A DNA stretch of 8,403 bases from an uncultured Eubacteriales bacterium. GTDB taxonomy: Bacteria > Bacillota > Clostridia > Oscillospirales > CAG-272. The translations under genes and the position numbers were made by a program. Numbering within the stretch: position 1 is the stretch's first letter; the number at the start of each line of letters is the position of its first letter. The stretch spans positions 1 to 8,403 of the forward strand of contig CASEEB010000230.1 in assembly GCA_949286815.1 (NCBI GenBank), given 5' to 3'. This document shows positions 1 to 5,591 of this stretch, one piece after another. The notes under the pieces are model-generated. The model had not been told where the DNA came from. It worked only from the letters and a program-made list of their open reading frames with translations, and did not search any database.

Positions 1-1
1 A

Positions 2-16
2 GCCGCCAGAGGCGGC
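2..16. other. Short GC-rich hairpin upstream of metG
   Basis: A perfect 6-bp inverted repeat, GCCGCC-AGA-GGCGGC, has a 3-nt loop and lies 45 nt before the metG start. No T-tract follows, so it is not a complete + strand intrinsic terminator as seen here. It could be the end of an upstream terminator or leader structure cut by the window edge. The function cannot be decided from 61 nt. Confidence 0.4.
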
Positions 17-61
17 ATTAGGATTAACATAAAGAGTAATAAATATTAAGGAACAGTTATT

Positions 62-2107
62 ATGGAAAACAGAGAGAAATTTTATATTACAACCGCGATA
101 CCTTACGCTTCGCGCAAGCCGCATTTCGGAAATACGTACGAGGTCATAGCTACGGACGCCGTAGCGAGATACAAAAGAGCAAGAGGGTACGACGTGTTTT
201 TCTGTACGGGTACGGATGAGCACGGTCAGAAGGTCGAGGAGCTTGCCAAAGAATGCGGCGTTACTCCGAAAGAATATGTGGATAAGGTTACGGGCGAGAT
301 ACGCGCGGTCTGGGATAAGATGAACGCAAGCTATGATTGGTTTATACGTACAACCGACGACTATCATGAAAAAGCGGTCGAGAAGATATTCAAGAGATTT
401 TATGACCAGGGGGACATATATAAAGGATATTATGAGGGCTGGTACTGCACTCCCTGCGAATCCTTCTTTACCGAAACTCAGGTAGTTGACGGCAAATGTC
501 CCGACTGCGGAAAGCCGGTGCAGAAGGGGAGGGAAGAAGCGTACTTTTTCAAAATGAGCAAATATGCCGACAGGCTGATAAAGCACATCGAGGAAAATCC
601 GTCCTTTATCGTCCCGGAATCCCGGAAAAAAGAAATGGTAAATAACTTTCTCCGTGTCGAGGGCGGACTTCAGGACCTTTGTGTGTCCCGCACATCGGTA
701 AAGTGGGGTATTCACACCTTTGACCCGAAGCATGTCATATACGTCTGGATTGACGCGCTTACGAATTATATAACGGCGCTCGGATACGACCCCGACAAAA
801 CATATGAGGAACAGTCCGAAAAATTCAGAAGATACTGGCCCTGCGATATCCATGTCATAGGCAAGGATATACTCAGATTTCACACTATCTATTGGCCTAT
901 ATTCCTTATGGCGCTTGACCTGCCGCTGCCCAAACAGATTTTCGGTCATCCGTGGTTCAACTTCGGAACCGATAAGATGTCAAAGTCGAAGGGAAATGTA
1001 ATATACGCCGATGAGCTTGCCGACCGTTTTACGGTTGACGGCGTGAGATATTACGCGCTTGCCGAGATGCCGTACGGCTCTGACGGGAGCATTACCTATG
1101 AGTCGGTCATAAAAAGATATAATACCGACCTTGTGAACAATCTCGGCAATCTGGTAAAGAGAACACTTGATATGCAGAAGAAATATTTTGGTCGTGTCGT
1201 TCAGGCTCCCTCGCAAAAACAGGATATAGACAATGAGCTTATCGGTACATGCGTACAGACCTATGAAAAAATGACCTGCGCGATGGATACACTCCATATT
1301 GCCGACGCGCTCGGATATATTTTCGACATGTTAAGCCGCGCCAACAAATATATTGACGAGACCACGCCGTGGGTGCTTGCGAAGGATGAGAACAGCAAAG
1401 AAAGGCTCGGAACGGTGCTTTATAACCTGCTTGAGGTTATACGTTGGGCGGCCGTGATGCTTTTGCCGTTCATTCCGAATACCGCGGATGAGATTCTTTC
1501 GCTTCTCGGAACAGAAGCTTCGGCTTTTGATACAATAGGCGAAAAAGAGAAATTCGGCGGTATGAAACCCGGCTCGGAGGTAAAGGAATCCAAGGTGCTT
1601 TTCTCAAGGATTGACGAGGAAAAAATGCTTGCGCAGATCAAAGCCGATTCTGCCAAAATTTCGGGCGAGACTGCCGAAAGCGAAACAACATCGGAAAAGC
1701 AGGCTTCCGGGAAGCAAGCTTCGGAGAAACAGGTTTCTGAGAAACAAGTTTCTGAGAAACAAGTTGCGGAAAGACCTGAGGGCTGCGCAAAGATAGGCAT
1801 TGACGATTTTATGAATGTCGAGCTTCGCACGGCGCAGATTATTTCCTGTGAAAAAGTGCCGAAAGCTAAAAAACTGTTAAGACTTCAGCTTGATTTGGGA
1901 TATGAAAAGAGACAGGTGGTTTCGGGTATAGCGAAATGGTATACGCCTGAGGAGCTTGTGGGCAAAAAGATAATAGTGGTGGCCAATCTCAAGCCCGCCG
2001 TGCTCTGCGGAATTGAGTCTGACGGCATGATTTTAGCGTCGGGCGAGGAAGATGTGAGGGTCGTATTTCTGGCGGATGACACTCCTCTCGGCGACAGGGT
2101 AAGATGA
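62..2107 (+). CDS. metG: Methionyl-tRNA synthetase with C-terminal tRNA-binding domain
   Basis: This cytosolic class I aminoacyl-tRNA synthetase charges tRNA-Met with methionine using ATP. The 681-aa product starts at an ATG 8 nt after AAGGAA (48-53). The nucleotide-binding signature reads PHFGN (H21-N24), an H-x-G-N form of the HIGH motif. A zinc knuckle follows with C129-x2-C132 and C146-x2-C149, and the second signature KMSKS is at 305-309. The helical anticodon-binding region covers roughly 345-500. After it comes a hydrophilic linker (about 530-577) containing five pentapeptide repeats of SEKQV type (544-568). The EMAP/OB-fold tRNA-binding domain spans about 578-681, with ELRTAQI near its start and SDGMILAS near the end; it usually supports dimerisation and tRNA affinity. 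The gene is intact and appears monocistronic at its 3' end, with a terminator 14 nt downstream. The identification is secure; only the linker and the HFGN wording are unusual. Confidence 0.98.
   Translation: MENREKFYITTAIPYASRKPHFGNTYEVIATDAVARYKRARGYDVFFCTGTDEHGQKVEELAKECGVTPKEYVDKVTGEIRAVWDKMNASYDWFIRTTDDYHEKAVEKIFKRFYDQGDIYKGYYEGWYCTPCESFFTETQVVDGKCPDCGKPVQKGREEAYFFKMSKYADRLIKHIEENPSFIVPESRKKEMVNNFLRVEGGLQDLCVSRTSVKWGIHTFDPKHVIYVWIDALTNYITALGYDPDKTYEEQSEKFRRYWPCDIHVIGKDILRFHTIYWPIFLMALDLPLPKQIFGHPWFNFGTDKMSKSKGNVIYADELADRFTVDGVRYYALAEMPYGSDGSITYESVIKRYNTDLVNNLGNLVKRTLDMQKKYFGRVVQAPSQKQDIDNELIGTCVQTYEKMTCAMDTLHIADALGYIFDMLSRANKYIDETTPWVLAKDENSKERLGTVLYNLLEVIRWAAVMLLPFIPNTADEILSLLGTEASAFDTIGEKEKFGGMKPGSEVKESKVLFSRIDEEKMLAQIKADSAKISGETAESETTSEKQASGKQASEKQVSEKQVSEKQVAERPEGCAKIGIDDFMNVELRTAQIISCEKVPKAKKLLRLQLDLGYEKRQVVSGIAKWYTPEELVGKKIIVVANLKPAVLCGIESDGMILASGEEDVRVVFLADDTPLGDRVR
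1691..1765 (+). repeat. Five tandem 15-bp repeats in the metG linker
   Basis: Five in-frame 15-bp units, from tcggaaaagcaggct to tctgagaaacaagtt, encode SEKQA, SGKQA, SEKQV, SEKQV and SEKQV. The last two DNA units (1736-1750 and 1751-1765) are identical, which suggests recent slippage or duplication. The repeats lie between the anticodon-binding region and the tRNA-binding domain, so changes in copy number would alter linker length without breaking the frame. Confidence 0.9.
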
Positions 2108-2120
2108 TTCAAATATAAAT

Positions 2121-2168
2121 AAAAAAGAGTATGCCATGGTTTTAGGCGCCATGACGTACTCTTTTTTT
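2121..2168. terminator. Bidirectional intrinsic terminator between metG and the ferritin-like gene
   Basis: The outer stem pairs AAAAAAGAGTA (2121-2131) with TACTCTTTTTT (2157-2167). It continues through a G-U pair, a G-C pair and one C-A mismatch into CATGG (2135-2139)/CCATG (2149-2153), with a 9-nt loop. A run of seven T (2162-2168) follows on the + strand and the A-run on the left gives the U-tract on the - strand. It therefore suits both convergent genes: it begins 14 nt after the metG stop and lies about 70 nt past the end of the - strand gene. Confidence 0.93.
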
Positions 2169-2236
2169 GATTTTTACCGAGGGTTGAAGCGCAATTGACT
2201 TAAGCCAAAAAGTCCTGTTTGTGCAAAAACTGAAAA

Positions 2237-2749
2237 TCATATGTACATGCAGTAATTCATCAGCATATGGCGGTGCTTCTGTTCGTCCGCGGTTATTGAA
2301 TTTATAATGTTCATTATGCTCATATCCGGAGCGTCTTTTAAAATATTGCTGTATTTATCTACCGCGGCGCTTTTCTGAGCTATCAAGAAATCCGCCACCG
2401 AGGACGCCATTGAATCTGTCCGCTTGTCTTCGGCTGAAGGAAACATATTTGCGCCGCCTGCTCTGAACTTTGTGTTTATCGCGGGATTTGCTCCGAGCGT
2501 CATTAGCAGCTGTCCCAGTTTTTTGAAGTGTTTCATATCGTCAATTGCAATATTTTCGAGTATTTCGCTCATGTCCGGGTCATATTCTGACAATATCAGT
2601 CCGTAATAAAGGCAGTCGGAAATTGACTCAAGTTCGGCTGTGTATGCGGTATATAATTCTCTTAGAAATTTCGTTCGGTTTACTGACGGATAACTGTTGG
2701 AGTTTGAATGGGAATTGCCGTTGCCTCTGGAAATGTTTCTGTTGTTCAT
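2237..2749 (-). CDS. Ferritin-like (rubrerythrin-type) four-helix protein
   Basis: The 170-aa product begins with an Asn/Ser-rich, low-complexity tail (about residues 2-19) followed by a four-helix ferritin-like domain. Helix 1 carries AELESIS (E39), helix 2 ends IAIDDMKH (D71, H74), helix 3 contains AQKSAAVDKY (Q125) and helix 4 has ITADEQKH (E156, H159). This matches the small clostridial ferritin-like/rubrerythrin proteins that normally show E, ExxH, E and ExxH as diiron or dimanganese ligands. Here helix 2 has Asp for Glu, and helix 3 appears to have Gln where the family has Glu, so the metal site may be altered or lost. Such proteins act in oxidative-stress defence or, in some spore formers, in the coat; the sequence does not decide between these. 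The ATG is 6 nt after AAGGAAG (- strand, 2762-2756). The gene is single, convergent with metG and divergent from the moxR operon. Confidence 0.82.
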   Translation of the reverse strand: MNNRNISRGNGNSHSNSNSYPSVNRTKFLRELYTAYTAELESISDCLYYGLILSEYDPDMSEILENIAIDDMKHFKKLGQLLMTLGANPAINTKFRAGGANMFPSAEDKRTDSMASSVADFLIAQKSAAVDKYSNILKDAPDMSIMNIINSITADEQKHRHMLMNYCMYI

Positions 2750-2773
2750 ATATATCTTCCTTTCGGAATTTTG

Positions 2774-2787
2774 TGTTTATATAAACA
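2774..2787. promoter_or_regulatory. 14-bp perfect palindrome, candidate operator
   Basis: TGTTTATATAAACA reads the same on both strands. It overlaps the last base of the candidate - strand -10 box and covers the predicted transcription start of the ferritin-like gene, which is where a repressor dimer could block initiation. No specific regulator family is recognised from this core, and perfect AT-rich palindromes of this size can occur by chance. Confidence 0.35.
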
Positions 2788-2815
2788 TTGTATTCGGTTT
2801 TCAGAATTTTGACAC
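2787..2815 (-). promoter_or_regulatory. Candidate sigma-A promoter of the ferritin-like gene
   Basis: On the - strand GTGTCA (2815-2810, 4 of 6 matches to TTGACA) is followed after exactly 17 nt by TACAAT (2792-2787, 5 of 6 matches to TATAAT). The predicted start lies near 2780, giving a leader of about 30 nt with AAGGAAG just before the ATG at 2749. The spacing is ideal but the -35 is weak, so this remains a candidate. Confidence 0.42.
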
Positions 2816-2881
2816 AAGTTGTTTGTTATTATATACAAAAAACAAATTAACATTTTGTACAATATGATTATTAAATTGGTA

Positions 2882-2910
2882 TTGACAGTCTCAAGATTGT
2901 ATGATATAAT
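2882..2910 (+). promoter_or_regulatory. Consensus sigma-A promoter with extended -10, driving the moxR operon
   Basis: TTGACA (2882-2887) and TATAAT (2905-2910) are both perfect and separated by the optimal 17 nt. TG at 2902-2903 completes the extended -10 element TGnTATAAT. Initiation is expected near 2916-2918, inside the first repeat arm (2911-2919). The transcript would then carry a leader of about 330 nt, including all three hairpin units, before the ATG at 3248. A fully consensus promoter suggests strong initiation, with any control acting by a repressor or through the leader. Confidence 0.85.
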
Positions 2911-2950
2911 GTATACAGCGTTAAGAAATCGATTAAATATAGTTATACTT

Positions 2951-3003
2951 GCTGTATACCGCAGTTTTGCCTTAGCAAAACTGTCCGGGTTTATGTATAC
3001 GGC
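2951..3003 (+). repeat. Nested palindrome, unit 1
   Basis: The outer arms GCTGTATAC (2951-2959) and GTATACGGC (2995-3003) pair with one G-U wobble. The inner stem is CAGTTTTGC (2962-2970) with GCAAAACTG (2975-2983) and loop CTTA. CCG (2959-2961) can also extend the inner stem with CGG (2986-2988) across a 2-nt bulge. Confidence 0.88.
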
Positions 3004-3034
3004 GTAAAGAAATCTAATAAAAATTGTTATACTT

Positions 3035-3086
3035 GCCGTATACCGCAGTTTTGCCTTTGCAAAACTGTCCGGGTTATGTATATGGC
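3035..3086 (+). repeat. Nested palindrome, unit 2
   Basis: The outer arms GCCGTATAC (3035-3043) and GTATATGGC (3078-3086) pair with one G-U wobble. The inner stem is CAGTTTTGC (3046-3054) with GCAAAACTG (3059-3067) and loop CTTT. Confidence 0.88.
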
Positions 3087-3117
3087 GTTAAGAAATCGAT
3101 TAAATATAATTATACTT

Positions 3118-3170
3118 GCCGTATACCGCAGTTTTGCCTTTGCAAAACTGTCCGGGGTTATGTATACGGC
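3118..3170 (+). repeat. Nested palindrome, unit 3
   Basis: The outer arms GCCGTATAC (3118-3126) and GTATACGGC (3162-3170) pair perfectly. The inner stem is CAGTTTTGC (3129-3137) with GCAAAACTG (3142-3150) and loop CTTT. This is the last unit; a partial spacer copy follows and decays by about 3190. Confidence 0.88.
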
Positions 3171-3247
3171 GTTAAGAAATCGGATAAATATGACATTATA
3201 ATACTAAAATTGACAATAAATAATTTTAAAAAGAGGATTATGTAAAT

Positions 3248-4189
3248 ATGGACACGGTTAAAGCGTTGGCTGACAGAATTAAAGAAAATATTTCAAAGGT
3301 CATTTACGGAAAGGACGACAAGATAAAGCTTGTGCTTACATCTTTCTTTTCCGAGGGACATCTTTTACTTGACGATATACCCGGCACCGGAAAAACGAGT
3401 CTGTGCAGGGCACTGGCAATCTCAATCTCCGCGAAAATGACGAGGGTTCAGTTCACGCCTGACCTTTTGCCGTCCGACATTTCGGGAATAAACTATTTCA
3501 ATCAAAAGGAAAATGATTTTATTTTCAGACCGGGTCCGGTTTTTACGAATATTCTGATTGCCGACGAGATAAACCGGACTACGCCGAGAACACAGTCCGC
3601 TTTGCTTGAATGTATGGCGGAAAGGCAGATAACGGTTGACGGCGTTACATATCCGAGTGAGTTGCCGTTTTTTGTAATCGCGACTCAGAATCCCATCGAG
3701 TCACAGGGAACTTTCCCGCTTCCCGAGGCGCAGATAGACCGGTTTTTTATGAGGCTGTCGCTGGGTTATCCCGATGCCTCCAATGAGTTTATGATGCTTG
3801 GCAGGTACGCCGAGCAGTCTCCGCTTGAAAGTCTTGCGGCTGTATGCACAAAGGAAGACGTGATTCTCGCGTGTAGTGAAGTAAAGAAGGTTATGGTCAG
3901 CGACGCGATCAAAAAATACCTGGTCAATATCGTGAACGAGACACGGAACAACGGCAGGATTCGGCTGGGTGTAAGCCCGCGCGGAACTCTGGCGCTGTTC
4001 AGGGCGTCGCAGGCATACGCCGCTATTGAGGGAAGGGATTTTGTCATTCCGGATGACGTTAAGGCGGTGGCGGGCGCGGTTCTCGCGCACAGAATTATTG
4101 TACGTTCGCAAAACTCCGTAAAAGCGGGAGATACCAACGAGAGTATAATAGAGCTGATTCTGGACACGATTCCCGTACCTATAGAGTGA
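3248..4189 (+). CDS. MoxR-family AAA+ ATPase
   Basis: This 313-aa cytosolic ATPase is of the MoxR type, thought to act as a chaperone-like remodeller with VWA-like partners. Walker A is IPGTGKT (44-50), Walker B is ILIADE (102-107) followed by the family hallmark INRTTPRTQSALLE, sensor 1 is ATQNP (145-149), the conserved LPEAQIDRF (158-166) carries R165, and the lid-domain sensor 2 motif SPRGT (243-247) is present. The length is typical. The chosen ATG follows AAGAGGA (3231-3237) by 10 nt; a closer ATG at 3240 is followed at once by TAA and cannot be used. It is the first gene of an operon with DUF58 and DUF4129 proteins, the usual partners of this ATPase subfamily. Its client and physiological role are unknown; envelope functions are the common proposal. 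Confidence 0.95.
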   Translation: MDTVKALADRIKENISKVIYGKDDKIKLVLTSFFSEGHLLLDDIPGTGKTSLCRALAISISAKMTRVQFTPDLLPSDISGINYFNQKENDFIFRPGPVFTNILIADEINRTTPRTQSALLECMAERQITVDGVTYPSELPFFVIATQNPIESQGTFPLPEAQIDRFFMRLSLGYPDASNEFMMLGRYAEQSPLESLAAVCTKEDVILACSEVKKVMVSDAIKKYLVNIVNETRNNGRIRLGVSPRGTLALFRASQAYAAIEGRDFVIPDDVKAVAGAVLAHRIIVRSQNSVKAGDTNESIIELILDTIPVPIE

Positions 4190-4203
4190 TTTGAGGGGAT
4201 TTC

Positions 4204-4332
4204 ATGAAGGAATATATCTCATTGCGGCAAAACACGTATGGTTTTTGGCATGTATGTTTAGCCGCTTGTGGCGGAATGGGTGATTATTTATGTGGTTTTT
4301 CGCGGTTTTTGCGGGAGTTGCGCTGGCAATAA
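4204..4332 (+). CDS. Possible 42-aa small ORF between moxR and DUF58
   Basis: An ATG at 4204 sits 5 nt after GAGGGG (4193-4198), the best ribosome-binding site in this junction and only 3 nt past the moxR stop. The frame runs 42 codons to TAA at 4330-4332 and overlaps the DUF58 start in another frame. The peptide starts MKEYISLRQN and ends RELRWQ; it has no clear membrane helix and no recognised family. It might be a translationally coupling leader peptide. Alternatively it may be a remnant of a longer DUF58 N-terminus that lost its frame, or a chance ORF. Confidence 0.28.
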   Translation: MKEYISLRQNTYGFWHVCLAACGGMGDYLCGFSRFLRELRWQ

Positions 4333-5516
4333 TCCTGCAATACAGAACGTATAAAAAAAAGGGACTTAATGACCTTTCATACTCGGTGAGATTCAGCACG
4401 GATGAGGCGTTTGAGGGCGATATTATATACATGTATGAAAAAATAGTCAACAACAAGTCTCTGTCGCTCCCCTTTGTCCGTGTGGATACCGAGCTTGAGG
4501 ATGGGTTGCATTTTACCCTGGTGGAGCAGAGCAAAGCCGACTCCAAAGGCAGGAGGAGTATAAAAAAGATTTCAAGAGTACAATCGATTTTCGCGCTGCG
4601 GGCGGGGACAGAGATTGAAAGACGCTGGCGGGTAAGCTGCGATAAGCGAGGGGAATATAATATGCAGGGCTCCGTCATTATTATAAGGGATATTGTGGGT
4701 CTTGCTCAGGTCGCAAAAAGACTTGAGCCGGAAGACACTCGGAATACGCATATTACGGTTCTTCCGATGCCCGCGGACATTGAAACTCATTATACCTCTT
4801 CCATGTATATGAGCGGAGACGTTGTGTCCAACCATTGTTTTACCACAGACCCGCTGCGCATCTGCGGCTCAAGGGAGTATACACCTTACGACCCGATGAA
4901 CCGTATCAATTGGAAATCAAGCGCCGTACACGGGCGTTTAATGGTCAACCTGGAGGAAAAAACCTCAAGGCACCGTTTCGGACTTGTTCTGAACATGAAT
5001 TCAAGGACGGTTGAAAACAAGAATTTGTATATATCGGATACCGAGGCGATAGAGAGAAACATATCGGTCTGCGCATCGATTCTTGACCGCATAGCGGCGG
5101 AGGATGTGCCGGTGCGCCTGTATATGAACACGGTGCAGAGCGAATCCCTGAGAGACTTGGGCATGAGTCCGGTATCCGAGGATGAGGGCGACGGCGCGGG
5201 GGCAAAGATACTTGTCAGCGAACCTTTCAAGGGAAAATACAATGTCGTAAACGCGCTGAGAGTTCTGGCTTCGGTTAAAAACGAGATATCGGTTTCTGCG
5301 GACAAGATGTTTGACCACATCCTGCAAAATGTCGGATTGTACAGGGAAAGCGAGCATCTTATCATTGTGTCGGCTTACCTTGACCAAAGGATGCTGAATC
5401 TTCACGCAATGCTGAAAAGAGAAGGCATTAACGTGATTTTTTACATAACGACTACCCGCTCGGATATTTCCGAATTTCCGGAGAATGTCGAAATTTATTA
5501 TAATTGCTATTTCTGA
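4290..5516 (+). CDS. DUF58 (VWA-like) membrane-anchored protein
   Basis: The 408-aa product starts with one hydrophobic segment (about residues 1-18), then a beta-rich region with the family-type AFEGD and SLPFVRV sequences. The DUF58 signature follows as REYTPYDPMNRINWKSSA (195-212) and LMV. A Rossmann-like, VWA-related region comes next, in which the usual metal-site DxSxS position reads NMNSR (235-239), so a canonical MIDAS is not present. DUF58 proteins are encoded next to MoxR ATPases and are thought to serve as membrane-bound adaptors or substrates. The ATG at 4290 follows a modest GGGTGA (4278-4283) by 6 nt and gives a complete-looking N-terminus. The stop is 75 nt before the PHP gene. 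The family call is firm; the function is not known. Confidence 0.92.
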   Translation: MWFFAVFAGVALAIILQYRTYKKKGLNDLSYSVRFSTDEAFEGDIIYMYEKIVNNKSLSLPFVRVDTELEDGLHFTLVEQSKADSKGRRSIKKISRVQSIFALRAGTEIERRWRVSCDKRGEYNMQGSVIIIRDIVGLAQVAKRLEPEDTRNTHITVLPMPADIETHYTSSMYMSGDVVSNHCFTTDPLRICGSREYTPYDPMNRINWKSSAVHGRLMVNLEEKTSRHRFGLVLNMNSRTVENKNLYISDTEAIERNISVCASILDRIAAEDVPVRLYMNTVQSESLRDLGMSPVSEDEGDGAGAKILVSEPFKGKYNVVNALRVLASVKNEISVSADKMFDHILQNVGLYRESEHLIIVSAYLDQRMLNLHAMLKREGINVIFYITTTRSDISEFPENVEIYYNCYF

Positions 5517-5591
5517 TAAGTTTATTACAAAGCAGTCAATTGCCGTCAGGCGCGCTTTTGATTTTTTATATGCAACTGAAAGGAATTTTAA

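Larger units (their letters stand above)
2911..3170 (+). repeat. Tandem array of three nested palindromes plus one lone arm
   Basis: A 52-53 nt unit repeats three times (2951-3003, 3035-3086, 3118-3170) with 31-nt AT-rich spacers, giving periods of 84 and 83 nt. Each unit has outer arms GCNGTATAC/GTATAYNGC, an inner 9-bp stem CAGTTTTGC/GCAAAACTG with a 4-nt loop, and TCCGG on the 3' side. A fourth right-type arm, GTATACAGC (2911-2919), and its spacer precede the first unit and touch the promoter -10 box. No T-tract follows any unit, so these are not intrinsic terminators. No CRISPR-like unique spacers are present, since the spacers are themselves similar. The array lies in the predicted leader of the moxR operon. 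Confidence 0.92.
2750..3247. other. 498-bp divergent intergenic region
   Basis: No convincing gene lies here. In order the region contains: the - strand ribosome-binding site (2756-2762), a 14-bp palindrome (2774-2787), a candidate - strand promoter (2787-2815), an AT-rich stretch (2816-2881), a consensus + strand promoter (2882-2910), three tandem nested palindromes (2951-3170) preceded by a lone arm (2911-2919), an AT-rich stretch (3171-3230), and the ribosome-binding site AAGAGGA (3231-3237) for the MoxR gene. Short open frames across the repeats are products of the repetition. Confidence 0.85.

Noticed and set aside
1420..1830. Antisense frame in metG with a repeated Cys-rich peptide (SETCF units)
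   Set aside because: It is a shadow of the metG linker repeats on the opposite strand, with no independent start signals.
2858..2866. CATATTGTA on the - strand, matching a sigma-K type -10 (CATAnnnTA)
   Set aside because: No matching -35 AC element at the right distance was convincing, and such short AT-rich matches are expected by chance. The sigma-A-like candidate nearer the gene fits better.
2819..3007. A 62-codon + strand frame covering the promoter and repeat unit 1
   Set aside because: It overlaps the consensus promoter and the first hairpin, has no ribosome-binding site, and most of it would lie upstream of the predicted transcript start.
2911..3170. CRISPR array
   Set aside because: Only three units, the spacers are similar to each other rather than unique, the repeats are longer and more palindromic than CRISPR repeats, and no cas gene is near.
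3197..3202. TATAAT box just before the MoxR gene
   Set aside because: No acceptable -35 element lies 16-18 nt upstream, whereas a perfect promoter is present at 2882-2910.
3024..3245. A 73-codon + strand frame across the hairpin array encoding a repeated peptide
   Set aside because: It follows from the DNA repeats. The periods of 84 and 83 nt do not keep one frame, no good ribosome-binding site precedes it, and it runs into the MoxR ribosome-binding site.
5528..5566. Possible weak terminator between the DUF58 and PHP genes (CAAAGC...GCTTTTG then T-run)
   Set aside because: The stem needs a bulge and a large asymmetric internal loop; it is too weak to call an operon break.
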